Source: Paenibacillus lignilyticus
GTDB taxonomy: Bacteria; Bacillota; Bacilli; Paenibacillales; Paenibacillaceae
DNA length: 64,000 nt
Direction: 5' to 3'
Assembly: GCF_017942085.1 (NCBI RefSeq)
Contig: NZ_JAGKSP010000015.1
Coordinates: 62,001 to 126,000 of the forward strand
Shown one piece after another: positions 24,711 to 34,167 of the stretch. The position numbers and the translations under genes are program-made. The notes under the pieces were generated by a model. It worked only from the letters and a program-made list of their open reading frames with translations. It was not told the origin of the DNA and made no database searches. Each line of letters opens with the position of its first letter. The first letter of the stretch is position 1.

Positions 24711-27164
24711 ATGGCACAGGAACGCCAGGAACAGCAGGGGTATAACCCGTTAGTCATTGAACCGAAATGGCAGAAGCATTGGGATGAGAACAAGTCGTTC
24801 AAGACGACTGAGGATGCAGGAAAACCGAAATTTTACGCGCTTGATATGTTCCCTTATCCATCCGGAGCGGGACTTCATGTCGGCCATCCGGAAGGTTACA
24901 CGGCAACGGATATCGTCTCTCGTTATAAGAGAATGCGCGGCTACAACGTGCTTCATCCGATGGGCTGGGATGCGTTCGGCTTGCCGGCTGAGCAGCATGC
25001 ACTGGACACGGGTGAACATCCGCGTGAAATTACAGTCAAGAACATCAACAATTTCCGCCGTCAAATTAAATCGCTTGGTTTTTCCTACGACTGGGACCGC
25101 GAGTTCAGCACAACAGATCCGGACTATTACAAGTGGACGCAGTGGATCTTTATCCAGCTGTTCAATAAAGGCTTGGCTTATGTAGCTGAAGTGCCGGTTA
25201 ACTGGTGCCCGGCGCTGGGGACGGTTCTTGCCAATGAGGAAGTTATCAATGGCTTGAGCGAGCGCGGCAACCATCCGGTTATTCGTAAGCCGATGCGCCA
25301 ATGGGTGCTGCGGATTACGGAATATGCCGAGCGTTTGCTTGAGGACTTGGAAGAGCTGGACTGGACCGAGAGCATTAAAGATATGCAGCGCAACTGGATC
25401 GGTAAATCCAAGGGTGCTGAAGTTACGTTCGCCATTGACGGACATGATGCTTCGCTTGTTGTATTTACAACACGTCCGGATACCCTCTTCGGAGCTTCGT
25501 ACTGCGTACTTGCGCCGGAGCATGAGCTGGTAGAGGTTATTACAACGTCCGCACAGCAAGCCGCTGTGAAGGATTATCAAGAGACTGCTGCGCGGAAGAG
25601 TGATCTCGAGCGTACGGACCTGAATAAAGACAAGAGCGGCGTATTCACAGGCGCTTATGCCGTTAATCCGGTGAACGGCGCGCTTGTTCCGATCTGGATT
25701 GCCGATTACGTCCTTGCCGGATATGGCACAGGCGCGATTATGGCTGTTCCGGGTCATGACCAACGTGACTGGGAGTTTGCGAAACAGTTCGATTTGCCGA
25801 TCGTGGAAGTGGTTCAAGGCGGCGACGTGCTGGCTGAAGCTTTCGCAGGCGACGGTCCGCATGTGAATTCCGGATTCTTGGACGGTCTTAGCAATGAAGC
25901 GGCGATTGCGCGCGCTATCGAATGGCTTGAAGCGGAAGGCAAAGGTCAAGGCAAAGTGACGTACCGCCTGCGTGATTGGCTGTTCAGCCGTCAGCGCTAC
26001 TGGGGCGAGCCGATTCCGATTCTGCATTTGGAAGACGGAACAATGAAGCCGGTGCCGGATGATCAATTGCCGCTGCTGCTTCCTGACGTGGATCAAATCA
26101 AACCGTCGGGCACAGGCGAATCTCCGCTTGCGAATGTAACGGAGTGGGTAGAAACAATCGATCCGGAAACAGGATTGCGTGCGCGTCGCGAGACGAACAC
26201 GATGCCGCAATGGGCCGGCAGCTGCTGGTACTACCTGCGTTTCATCGATCCGCATAACGATAAAGAACTGTGCTCCAAAGAGAAGCAAGCCGAGTGGCTT
26301 CCGGTTGATCTCTACATCGGCGGAGCGGAGCATGCCGTGCTTCACTTGCTGTATGCACGCTTCTGGCATAAAGTGCTTTACGATATCGGCGTAGTCGATA
26401 CTAAAGAGCCGTTCCACAAGCTGGTTAACCAAGGGATGATCTTGGGCACCAACAATGAAAAAATGAGCAAATCACGCGGTAACGTAATCAATCCGGACGA
26501 TATCGTAAACGTATACGGCGCTGACACGCTGCGTATGTACGAAATGTTCATGGGGCCGCTTGAAGCGACGAAGCCTTGGAACACGAACGGCGTAGAAGGC
26601 ATGTACCGCTTCTTGGCTCGCGTATGGCGTTTGTTCGTTACGGACAGCGGTGAGCTGGCTGAGAAAATCGGCGGAAGCGGCGAAGCTTCTGAAGCTTCGG
26701 AGGCGTTCAAACGCACTTGGCACCGTACCGTGAAGAAGATCACGGATGATTACGAGAACCTTCGCTTCAATACGGCGATCAGCCAGTTGATGATTTTCGT
26801 CAACGATGCTTACAAAGCGGAATCCTTGCCGCGCGAAGCGATGGAGAGCTTTGTTCAGATGCTCTCCCCGCTTGCGCCGCATATCGCGGAAGAGCTGTGG
26901 TCGAAGCTGGGCCGTACGGATGCCTTGACTTATGCGGCATGGCCGACGTTCGATGAAGCGTTGACGGTCGACCAAGAAGTCGAGATCGTCGTACAAGTCA
27001 ACGGCAAAATCGTGGAGCGTATTTCCATTGCCGCAGATACTGACGAAGCCGAGATGGAGCGAATTGCGAAAGAGTCCGAGAAAGTAGCGGAAGCGATCGC
27101 AGGGAAAACCGTTCGCAAGCTGATCGTCGTTAAAGGCAAGCTGGTTAATATCGTAGTTGGCTAA
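24711..27164 (+). CDS. leuS: leucyl-tRNA synthetase
   Basis: Class I aminoacyl-tRNA synthetase of 817 residues charging tRNA-Leu. The ATG at 24711 has GGGAGG 9 nt upstream; longer frames read through the T-box terminator. Motifs: HIGH-type HVGHPEG near residue 49, an editing domain in the middle (TTRPDTLFGASYCVLAPEH; GYGTGAIMAVPGHDQRD), KMSKSRGN near residue 585, and the anticodon-binding and C-terminal domains. It is controlled by the leucine T-box, and its insertion between the yqeM-like gene and comER departs from the B. subtilis order. Confidence 0.98.
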   Translation: MAQERQEQQGYNPLVIEPKWQKHWDENKSFKTTEDAGKPKFYALDMFPYPSGAGLHVGHPEGYTATDIVSRYKRMRGYNVLHPMGWDAFGLPAEQHALDTGEHPREITVKNINNFRRQIKSLGFSYDWDREFSTTDPDYYKWTQWIFIQLFNKGLAYVAEVPVNWCPALGTVLANEEVINGLSERGNHPVIRKPMRQWVLRITEYAERLLEDLEELDWTESIKDMQRNWIGKSKGAEVTFAIDGHDASLVVFTTRPDTLFGASYCVLAPEHELVEVITTSAQQAAVKDYQETAARKSDLERTDLNKDKSGVFTGAYAVNPVNGALVPIWIADYVLAGYGTGAIMAVPGHDQRDWEFAKQFDLPIVEVVQGGDVLAEAFAGDGPHVNSGFLDGLSNEAAIARAIEWLEAEGKGQGKVTYRLRDWLFSRQRYWGEPIPILHLEDGTMKPVPDDQLPLLLPDVDQIKPSGTGESPLANVTEWVETIDPETGLRARRETNTMPQWAGSCWYYLRFIDPHNDKELCSKEKQAEWLPVDLYIGGAEHAVLHLLYARFWHKVLYDIGVVDTKEPFHKLVNQGMILGTNNEKMSKSRGNVINPDDIVNVYGADTLRMYEMFMGPLEATKPWNTNGVEGMYRFLARVWRLFVTDSGELAEKIGGSGEASEASEAFKRTWHRTVKKITDDYENLRFNTAISQLMIFVNDAYKAESLPREAMESFVQMLSPLAPHIAEELWSKLGRTDALTYAAWPTFDEALTVDQEVEIVVQVNGKIVERISIAADTDEAEMERIAKESEKVAEAIAGKTVRKLIVVKGKLVNIVVG

Positions 27165-27203
27165 ATACGGAGCGGGTTCATAGCGAATCCGTCAATCATA
27201 AAG

Positions 27204-27259
27204 AAAGAGGTGAGCGACCTCTTAGCGCAAAGCATGCGTTAAGGGCCGTTCACCTCTTT
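27204..27259. terminator. large inverted repeat between leuS and comER
   Basis: AAAGAGGTGA (27204-27213) pairs with TCACCTCTTT (27250-27259), and TTAGCGC (27222-27228) with GCGTTAA (27236-27242) inside. It covers the comER stop. It could end both convergent transcripts, though no long T-run follows on either side. Confidence 0.5.
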
Positions 27260-28078
27260 GCCGTATAAGGACACTTTCACTCGTTCCAAATCTTCGTTGT
27301 ATTTGGCATGCGTTGCTCGGATGAGGCGATTGAATACACCGTCCAGCTCGCGATTGAGCAGGGCCAGCGCTTGTGCCGTAATACCGCCCGGAACAGCTAC
27401 TCGCCGCTGCAGCTCCTCCGGAGACATGCCGCCTGCCGTTAAGAGCTGACCGGTGCCTAAGAGCATTTCACTGGCGACGATCCGCGCCTCTTCGCGAGGG
27501 ATGTTGGTTTCCTCTGCGGCCGCATCGATGAATCGCTGAAGGAGGTAGGACATGATGGCAGGCCCGCAGCTGGATAAATCCGATACGATGCGCGTATGCT
27601 GCTCGCTGATCGGCATCGGCTCGCTAATATAAGAGAGAAGATGATTCAAGCGGTTTTTATCGGCATCGGTCATCCGGTTGCCGTACATACACAAGGATAC
27701 ACCGCTGCACATATAGTTTGTGATGCTCGGAATGACTTTCGCTACTTTACACGGGAGCGATTCTTCCAGCTGCTCGATCATAACCGGGCTTGTAATGGAG
27801 ATGACGATCTGCTGCGGTTGGATGACATCGCGGATTTGATCGATGACGTTCTTAAATTCCATAGGCTTGATACATAGAAAAACCAGATCCTGATCGATAA
27901 CGGCGTCGCGGTTCGAAGGGACAGCCTGAAGACCGGGATGGCGGTCAGCTAAGCAGATTGCTTTTGCTAAAGTACGGTTGCTGGCTGTGATTTGCGACGG
28001 CTTCAGAGCTCCCGATCCGATAAACGTATCGATGAGCAAGCTGCCCATGCTTCCAATCCCGATAAATCCGACATTCAT
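27239..28078 (-). CDS. comER: ComER, pyrroline-5-carboxylate reductase-like protein
   Basis: A 279-residue member of the ProC family. It has an N-terminal Rossmann motif (VGFIGIGSMGSLLIDTF) and the family core VFLCIKPMEFKNVIDQI and GPAIMSYLLQRFIDAAAEE. It is divergent from comEA exactly as comER is in B. subtilis, so it is named by synteny. ComER is not required for competence in Bacillus and has been linked to sporulation; real proline synthesis is possible but less likely. GGAGGG precedes the ATG. Confidence 0.9.
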   Translation of the reverse strand: MNVGFIGIGSMGSLLIDTFIGSGALKPSQITASNRTLAKAICLADRHPGLQAVPSNRDAVIDQDLVFLCIKPMEFKNVIDQIRDVIQPQQIVISITSPVMIEQLEESLPCKVAKVIPSITNYMCSGVSLCMYGNRMTDADKNRLNHLLSYISEPMPISEQHTRIVSDLSSCGPAIMSYLLQRFIDAAAEETNIPREEARIVASEMLLGTGQLLTAGGMSPEELQRRVAVPGGITAQALALLNRELDGVFNRLIRATHAKYNEDLERVKVSLYGKEVNGP

Positions 28079-28254
28079 CGCAATCCCTCCTATGCGCTAT
28101 AAGGCGATCAGCGCAGCTTTAACACTGTATTGGGCAAGCGGATCAATAAAGTCATTGTGGTGCTCTTACTACGTTATGCCGGGAAGCAAGGCCATCATGA
28201 CCAGCAATAACGTTAAAAATTACAAAGTTTTCTAAATTGGGGAGGAGTATTGGG

Positions 28255-28749
28255 ATGCTGCAACCCAAATCGGGCCGTTGGGATCGACAAAAGCTGCTGA
28301 TTCTCGTCTTGTTTCTCGCCGCTATCCTATTAGCCGTGACTGCTCTCTTACATCCGAAGGGTGAGGAGCCGCCGGGCTGGGTTTCGGTGACTGATGAGGT
28401 GGATACGGCATTAAAGCCGTTTGAGAAGCGAATTGCGGATAAGCAAGCAGGCGGCGTCAAGCCTGCACCTGAGGCGGCAGCAGCATCTGCTGATACAAAG
28501 CCGGAAATTGAGGGTAAGAAAGAAAAGGTGCGTTCAGCTGACTCGGCCGACGGGAAGATTGACATCAATTACGCGACGGTCGAGGAGTTGGATGCGATTC
28601 CGGGTATTGGTGCTTCTAAGGCGAAATCAATTATCGAGGATCGGGAGAAGAACGGATTGTATAGCAGCATGGACGACCTGCTCCGTGTGAAAGGAATAGG
28701 GCCGAAGCTGCTTGAGAAAATGAAATCTTCCATTGTTCTCCATCCTTGA
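28255..28749 (+). CDS. comEA: competence protein ComEA, DNA receptor
   Basis: A 164-residue membrane-anchored DNA-binding protein. The ATG at 28255 is 7 nt after GGGGAGGAG. An N-terminal span (LLILVLFLAAILLAVTALL) is followed by a flexible Ala/Lys/Glu-rich linker and a C-terminal double helix-hairpin-helix from about residue 100 (IDINYATVEELDAIPGIGASKAKSII; LLRVKGIGPKLLEKM). ComEA binds incoming double-stranded DNA outside the membrane. It heads the comEA-comEB-comEC cluster. Confidence 0.95.
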   Translation: MLQPKSGRWDRQKLLILVLFLAAILLAVTALLHPKGEEPPGWVSVTDEVDTALKPFEKRIADKQAGGVKPAPEAAAASADTKPEIEGKKEKVRSADSADGKIDINYATVEELDAIPGIGASKAKSIIEDREKNGLYSSMDDLLRVKGIGPKLLEKMKSSIVLHP

Positions 28750-28983
28750 TTATGCGACAATAAGAGAAATATCGGGAAGCCATGGCTATTAACGCGCATG
28801 AAGGAAGTAGAAAGTATTTCGCTTATTAATGATCATACGTTCCCAAGCCCGTACATGTGCCGCCGGATTGAATGAGAGGCATAGATGATATTTTGCATGA
28901 GTTGATTGAGCGTGCAGCTTGCAGTTTGCAGGTATAGATGTAAATGTAGATGGTACGGATGCACAAGGAGGAAGAGCCAGGAA

Positions 28984-29514
28984 ATGACAGAAGAAATTCA
29001 AGACAGCGCCAGAAAAGACTGGGATACTTATTTTATGGATATCGCGTATATGGTTTCTACCCGTTCGCGTTGCCCGCGCCGACATGTCGGCACGGTATTG
29101 GTTCAGGGGAAGAAGCTGCTTGGAACGGCCTATAACGGCGCTCCAATGGGAGTTGCGGACTGTTCTGAGGATGGCTGCATGATCGTCGAGGAGCTTGAGA
29201 TGAAGCAGGTCGGTGAAGTGGAGCAGATGGTGAAGAAACAGCGCTGCATCCGTACGATTCATGCTGAGCAGAATTTGCTTCTTTTCACGGATCGGATAGA
29301 CCGCGAGCGTTCGACCGTTTATGTGACGGATCAGCCTTGCTGGACCTGTGCGAACATGCTCGCTAACAGCGGTGTGCGCGAGATTGTGTATCATCGCGCC
29401 TATGCCAAAGACAGCGATAAGGTAGCATCGCTGATGAGCTTGAAAGGCATTGTTTTTCGCAATCTTGCTGCGTATGAGCCGCCGGCTCAGGCAGGTATGA
29501 ATGTTATTGGCTAA
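28984..29514 (+). CDS. comEB: ComEB, dCMP deaminase family protein
   Basis: A 176-residue zinc deaminase converting dCMP to dUMP. AGGAGGAAGAG precedes the ATG. Zinc-site motifs are TIHAEQNLLL (HAE) and DQPCWTCANML (PCxxC); substrate motifs include RSRCPRRHVGTVLV and GTAYNGAP. In Bacillus ComEB is not needed for DNA uptake itself but is kept between comEA and comEC. The 234-bp gap before it shows no convincing additional gene. Confidence 0.95.
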   Translation: MTEEIQDSARKDWDTYFMDIAYMVSTRSRCPRRHVGTVLVQGKKLLGTAYNGAPMGVADCSEDGCMIVEELEMKQVGEVEQMVKKQRCIRTIHAEQNLLLFTDRIDRERSTVYVTDQPCWTCANMLANSGVREIVYHRAYAKDSDKVASLMSLKGIVFRNLAAYEPPAQAGMNVIG

Positions 29515-29653
29515 TTATCGGCACAAGTGGGGAAGAACCTCCGACTGTGCCTAGGGAAGAGCGCTGTGCGATCCTTTGTGGATTGAACGTGGCTGCTTTC
29601 TTAGGTATAGCGGGGGTTTTTTGTTGTTGTTTTCAAGGGAGGGGAATGGGTGG

Positions 29654-32359
29654 ATGGTGGCGCGAAGACCGCTCATCTGGTTTACGGTGTGTTGGATCGT
29701 GGGCGCAAGTGCCGCCGCGAGCTTGACGAACAACGGCGTTTATTTGGCCGGCGCGGCTTTGCTGGCTGCCATACTTGCGCTGGGGCTCATGAAACGAGCC
29801 TCATTGCCGCTCGCGGCTGCATGTTGTATAGCCTACATGGCTGCTGCCGGAGAGCGGATGTGGGCGGATTCGCGCAATGTCACTGCATTGCCAGAGCTTC
29901 AATCGGCTGCATATGAGGCTGTTCCGGCAGGGTCCGTCGTGTTCGGTGCGGAGATCAGAGGGACTATCATTTCACCGATTGAGATTGACGGCGATCAGGT
30001 TCGGTTTCGCGCAGCGGTAAATGAGGTATTGCTGGGTGGCAGAGAAACAAATCCTGAACAGCTTGGGGGTGAGCGAGTTCAGGTGCAGGTACGACTAGCG
30101 GAGGAGGCGGAGCTTGTTGAAGCAGCTTCATGGAAGCGAGGGCAGAAGGTTTCGGCTGCCGGAGAACTTTCCGCGCCAATGGCCGCCACGAATTTCGGCG
30201 GCTTCGATTATCGCCGCTATTTGAACAGCCAGCGTATCCACTGGCTGTTCAATGTGGATGGCGCTTCCTCGGTGCAGATAAGCGCCGGGACACGTTGGTC
30301 GGCTGCCGGGCTGCTCCGCTATGTCGACGATCTGCGCGCCGCGCTTGGGGCGCAAATGGACAACTTGTATCCGGACCTCCAGTCCGGTTACATGAAAGGC
30401 CTCGTCCTCGGCATAAGCGACGATCTCGATCCCGCCGTGTACGGCCGGTTTGCGCAGCTGGGGCTTACGCACATCCTGGCCATATCGGGCCTGCACGTAG
30501 CCGTGTTTCTCTATCTGCTCGGCGGCCTGCTGCGCTTAACGCGCATGACCCGGGAGCGCATGCTGCTGCTGCTCATGGCGGCGGTGCCGCTGTACGTGCT
30601 CCTCGCCGGAGCCTCGCCGTCGGTCGTGCGCTCCGGCATTATGGCCGTGCTCGGCCTAGGTGCAGCCCGCCTGCACAAGCTCGGCGACGGGCTGCACCTG
30701 CTGGCCGCCGCCGCGCTGCTCATGCTCGCCTTCGACCCGTACATGCTCGGAAACGTCGGCTTTCAGCTGTCGTTCCTCGTTACGGCGGGTCTCATTCTCG
30801 GCGTACCGCCCGTGCGCGGCTGCTTGCCCGCCGGGAAGCGCCGGTGGACGCGCTCCCTGCTGGATTTGCTCACCGTCACCGTGGTCGCGCAGCTCGTTTC
30901 ACTGCCGGTCACGATCTATTATTTCAACGCAGTACACCTGCTTTCGATCGGCGCGAACCTGGTACTCGTACCTTTCATTAGTTTTATCGTCATGCCGCTT
31001 GGCGGGGCTTCCATGCTGCTCGGTGCTTTATGGCATCCCGCCGGAGCGCTGTTGTCACAGGTAGCCGTCATCGGCAATGAATGGACGTTTGCTTTTGTTA
31101 CGCAGCTGAGCAGCTGGAACAGCTTTCGGATGATCTGGGCAGCCCCGCCGCTCTGGTGGGTGGTAGCTTATTATGGGTTGCTATGGATCTGTCTCGAGTT
31201 GCTTGGAAGGATAACGCGTCGGGAGCGGCTGGATTCGTCGTTGGGGTTAGGGTTGGAACATGCGGACTCGACTCAGCCGATCCATGCATCTAATCAAGCG
31301 CTGCCGCCGGCAATCCCGTTCATAGACATGTCTTCATCAGAATCGCCGCGTGCCCGCCGCAGAAGTATCACGCTGTTGTCTCTCACGGCAGCAGGATTAA
31401 GTCTGCTGGTAGTATGGGCCTACCATCCTGACTTCAGAGACCGCAATGCGTATGTCGATTATATCGATGTCGGCCAAGGCGACGCGATTTTGATTCGCGC
31501 CTCGGGTGGCAAACATATCTTGATTGATGGGGGAGGAGCTGTACAGTTCGGCAATCAAGAGGCTTGGCGCAAGCGAAAGGATCCCTATGAGGTAGGCCGT
31601 AAGCTTCTCGTGCCGCTGCTGCAGAAACGAGGGGTACACCGTCTGGATATGCTCGTCCTCTCCCATCTCGACAGCGATCATATTAAAGGACTGCAGGCCG
31701 TGCTAAACGATATCGAAGTAAAGGCCATCATGTGGAACGGGACGCTGAAAGCTTCCGAAGATGCTGCGACGCTGCTGCGGACAGCGGTCGATAAGGATAT
31801 CCCGCTATATAAGAGTACCGCAGGCTTGAAATGGCAAGTCGACCCCGGTACGGCAATTCAAGTACTCGGTTTGGCGCCAGGCGCTGACGAGGCTATTGCG
31901 GAGGAAGACGAACAGAACGGGCAGAGCGTAGCTTTGCTCGTCGAATTGTACAACCGGAGGTTCCTGTTTACGGGCGATGCTGACGCTCAGGAAGAGAAGC
32001 TGCTGCTGGAACAGCTTCATCTCTCCCAATCTTCACTGTTTACGCAACCTTCTTCGTCTTCACCGTCTACGGATCCTCACCAATCTTCACCGCCGTTTCC
32101 CCCAATCGACGTCATGAAAATTTCTCACCATGGGAGTAAAACTTCCACCTCCGACCTTTGGCTTAACTATTGGAGGCCGAAATGGGCGGTTGTATCCGTC
32201 GGGAGAACCAACAGCTATGGCCATCCGGCTCAAGAAGTATTGGAGCGCCTGGCGAGCGCCAAGATTCGAATTCGCCGCACGGATAGGAACGGCGAGATCC
32301 GATTTCGCGTGAGCCCCGATCAAACAATCGCCCGCAAAGAAAAAATCCCCGACGCCTAG
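29654..32359 (+). CDS. comEC: DNA internalization-related competence protein ComEC/Rec2
   Basis: A 901-residue channel for single-stranded DNA import during transformation. The start at 29654 is 9 nt after GGGAGGGG. Domain order: N-terminal spans and OB-like region; the Competence membrane domain with the signature LGLTHILAISGLHVAVFLYLLGG region (about residue 275); then a metallo-beta-lactamase-like nuclease domain from about 600 (YVDYIDVGQGDAILIRASGG; LVLSHLDSDHIKGL). The histidine/aspartate motif HxDxDH is intact. The central membrane part is visibly richer in GC than the flanks. Confidence 0.96.
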   Translation: MVARRPLIWFTVCWIVGASAAASLTNNGVYLAGAALLAAILALGLMKRASLPLAAACCIAYMAAAGERMWADSRNVTALPELQSAAYEAVPAGSVVFGAEIRGTIISPIEIDGDQVRFRAAVNEVLLGGRETNPEQLGGERVQVQVRLAEEAELVEAASWKRGQKVSAAGELSAPMAATNFGGFDYRRYLNSQRIHWLFNVDGASSVQISAGTRWSAAGLLRYVDDLRAALGAQMDNLYPDLQSGYMKGLVLGISDDLDPAVYGRFAQLGLTHILAISGLHVAVFLYLLGGLLRLTRMTRERMLLLLMAAVPLYVLLAGASPSVVRSGIMAVLGLGAARLHKLGDGLHLLAAAALLMLAFDPYMLGNVGFQLSFLVTAGLILGVPPVRGCLPAGKRRWTRSLLDLLTVTVVAQLVSLPVTIYYFNAVHLLSIGANLVLVPFISFIVMPLGGASMLLGALWHPAGALLSQVAVIGNEWTFAFVTQLSSWNSFRMIWAAPPLWWVVAYYGLLWICLELLGRITRRERLDSSLGLGLEHADSTQPIHASNQALPPAIPFIDMSSSESPRARRRSITLLSLTAAGLSLLVVWAYHPDFRDRNAYVDYIDVGQGDAILIRASGGKHILIDGGGAVQFGNQEAWRKRKDPYEVGRKLLVPLLQKRGVHRLDMLVLSHLDSDHIKGLQAVLNDIEVKAIMWNGTLKASEDAATLLRTAVDKDIPLYKSTAGLKWQVDPGTAIQVLGLAPGADEAIAEEDEQNGQSVALLVELYNRRFLFTGDADAQEEKLLLEQLHLSQSSLFTQPSSSSPSTDPHQSSPPFPPIDVMKISHHGSKTSTSDLWLNYWRPKWAVVSVGRTNSYGHPAQEVLERLASAKIRIRRTDRNGEIRFRVSPDQTIARKEKIPDA

Positions 32360-32386
32360 CAGCCAAGCTGCAAGGCATCGGGGGAA
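32340..32386 (-). terminator. intrinsic terminator for the minus-strand small gene
   Basis: CCCCGACGCC (32347-32356) pairs with GGCATCGGGG (32374-32383) around an inner AGC-rich hairpin. Six T follow only on the minus-strand reading, so it ends the transcript of the 105-residue protein gene, although it overlaps the comEC stop. Confidence 0.8.
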
Positions 32387-32407
32387 ACCCATTTATGTTG
32401 TATCTAT

Positions 32408-32725
32408 TTAATTAAGCGATTTAATTTTCTTCGCCAAATCCATGCGCTGTAGCTTCAAGGTTCCGATCAGCTCGCGGATCGTGCTTTCCTCGGCGGGATC
32501 GCTGCTCTGCTTCATCTGGGCAAGCAGATCCATCATTTGATGGTTGATCGTATTGAATTTATGCCACAGCTCTTCTTTGGCACTTCGTACAGCCTCTTCG
32601 CGGTCCAATGCATCCTTCTGACGCATCGCTTCGAGCAGCTCTTCCTGCCACTGCTGATCGCCAAGCTGCTTGGCAAAGTTGTAGAGGTCCAAATAATCGT
32701 CAAACCAATTGCTGGTCTTAGTCAT
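32408..32725 (-). CDS. hypothetical protein, small helical
   Basis: A 105-residue protein of no family that I recognise. It is highly charged, strongly helical and probably coiled coil throughout, for example LLEAMRQKDALDREEAVRSAKEE and IRELIGTLKLQRMDLAKKIKSL. It has no cysteine, signal peptide or membrane span, so it is likely cytoplasmic. AGGAG precedes the ATG on the minus strand and a good terminator follows, so it is a genuine single-gene unit opposite comEC. Confidence 0.8.
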   Translation of the reverse strand: MTKTSNWFDDYLDLYNFAKQLGDQQWQEELLEAMRQKDALDREEAVRSAKEELWHKFNTINHQMMDLLAQMKQSSDPAEESTIRELIGTLKLQRMDLAKKIKSLN

Positions 32726-32874
32726 CGTGGAGGGCTCCTTTCGTGCGCTTGTCTACCTCATATTATACTGAGATTGGGATGAGAATCAAACCTTGCCGTA
32801 CTTTTCAGTTTGACATCGTTCTCGGAGCGGTGGTAATCTGTGGCAAAGAACGGTTTGGGAAGGGGATCAAGCCC

Positions 32875-33834
32875 ATGGGAACGATCGTGTCCGTACATCC
32901 TTTTGACGAAGAACAAGTGAAGGCCATACAAGAGGCTTGTCCAAGCTTGGACTATGTAAGCGTAAGCGGCTTTGGCGCCGATGAGGCAAGAGCAGCTCTG
33001 ATGGGTGCAGAAGTCATTTTGGGCTGGAATCGGGATGTGCTCAAAATCATTCATGCCCACGGCATTCCACTCAGATGGCTGCAAAACTTAGGTGCGGGTG
33101 TCGATCACATTCCGCTGGAAAGACTCCAATCGCTCGGTGTCATATTGACGCATGCATCCGGTGTTCATCCGAACGGAATATCGGAATCGATCTTTGCCAT
33201 GCTGCTCTCCTTGACAAGGAACGTACATATTGCGATTCGCAACCAGCAACAGCAAACATGGAAGCCATCGAAGATTATGGGGGAAGCGCATGGGAAAACC
33301 ATCGCGATTCTCGGGGCCGGCGCCATTGGGCTTGAAACGGCCAAGCTGGCTCAAGCGTTCAGCATGAACGTGCTCGGTGTTCGCAAGTCGGGCGAACCGG
33401 CTGAATGGGTTGACCGTATGTATACGATCGAACAATTAAATGAAGTACTCGCGCAAAGCGATTACATCGTGAATTGCTTGCCGCTGACCGCGCAGACGAA
33501 GCACCTGATAGGCCGGGAGCAGTTTGCGGTCATGAAGCCATCCGCGATTTACATTAATATTGGGCGAGGCGGCACAACCGATACCGCTGCGCTCATTGAT
33601 GCTTTGCAGCAGGAACGAATCGCCGGTGCGGGACTTGATGTATTCGAGCAGGAGCCGCTGCCGCAAGAACATCCACTGTGGAAGATGGAGAACGTTATTA
33701 TAACGCCGCATGAAACGGGCAATACGCCTTATTATATGGACCGAGCACTATCGATCGTGCTAGATAACTTAAAGTATTACAGCGCACAGGGTAAACCTTG
33801 CCGAAACGTGGTTGACTGGCAAGCGCAATACTGA
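32875..33834 (+). CDS. D-2-hydroxyacid dehydrogenase
   Basis: A 319-residue NAD-dependent dehydrogenase. The ATG at 32875 has AAGGGGA upstream; the longer frame lacks support. It has an N-terminal catalytic domain half (WLQNLGAGVDHIPLERL), the NAD site AILGAGAIGLETAKLAQ (about residue 145), and catalytic Arg in INIGRGGTTDT, Glu in DVFEQEPLP and His in ITPHETGN. Candidates are hydroxypyruvate, phosphoglycerate-like or lactate-like substrates; not decidable here. It does not sit with related metabolic genes. Confidence 0.92.
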   Translation: MGTIVSVHPFDEEQVKAIQEACPSLDYVSVSGFGADEARAALMGAEVILGWNRDVLKIIHAHGIPLRWLQNLGAGVDHIPLERLQSLGVILTHASGVHPNGISESIFAMLLSLTRNVHIAIRNQQQQTWKPSKIMGEAHGKTIAILGAGAIGLETAKLAQAFSMNVLGVRKSGEPAEWVDRMYTIEQLNEVLAQSDYIVNCLPLTAQTKHLIGREQFAVMKPSAIYINIGRGGTTDTAALIDALQQERIAGAGLDVFEQEPLPQEHPLWKMENVIITPHETGNTPYYMDRALSIVLDNLKYYSAQGKPCRNVVDWQAQY

Positions 33835-33852
33835 GTTTTGTTATGTAGTCCA

Positions 33853-33901
33853 AAAGCCGTACTCCCACTGGTAATATCTAGTAGGGTGTACGGTTGTTCT
33901 A
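33853..33901 (+). terminator. possible terminator after 2-hydroxyacid dehydrogenase
   Basis: The imperfect stem AAGCCGTACTCCCACT with AGTAGGGTGTACGGTT (33855-33870 and 33880-33895) is followed by a T-rich stretch. The rest of the 333-bp gap to the sigma factor (33835-34167) is AT-rich and holds only the ECF-type promoter. Confidence 0.5.
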
Positions 33902-34114
33902 TTTTCTGCTATCATTTTGGATAGTATGCTTTCCTTCATCATTTCTACAAAATTGAAGCGAAACCGCATCGTTCATTATGAATTCCCGTAATAAGATGTG
34001 TGCCGATTGGCCTAGAAACGGCGATGATCCGCAATTTTACGGCACTTTTTCATTGATTTTCATTTGGCTTCATCACAACAGCTTAAATTTTTATAAAGAA
34101 TTGTTTAGGCTTGG

Positions 34115-34143
34115 TGCAACATTATAACGAACCTTTCCGTCTG
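34115..34143 (+). promoter_or_regulatory. ECF-type promoter, probably autoregulatory
   Basis: -35 TGCAAC (34115-34120), 17-nt spacer, -10 CGTCTG (34138-34143). Sigma-W-like promoters have an AAC-containing -35 and CGT in the -10. It lies just before an ECF sigma gene, as expected for self-activation, and implies that translation starts at the downstream GTG. Confidence 0.6.
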
Positions 34144-34167
34144 AAAGGTTGCAAGGGGGGATCCTCC

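Noticed and set aside
24750..26432. 560-codon open frame antisense to leuS
   Set aside because: It lies wholly inside leuS on the other strand, has no RBS, and its composition (Arg/His/Cys-rich) is typical of the complement of a biased GC-rich gene.
28205..28236. Possible ComK box before comEA
   Set aside because: AAAA and TTTT blocks are present, but the spacing is 9 rather than the 5 nt of a K-box, and no second box was seen.
30130..30981. 283-codon alternative frame inside comEC
   Set aside because: Ala/Arg-rich translation from a GC-rich segment of comEC in another frame; an artefact.
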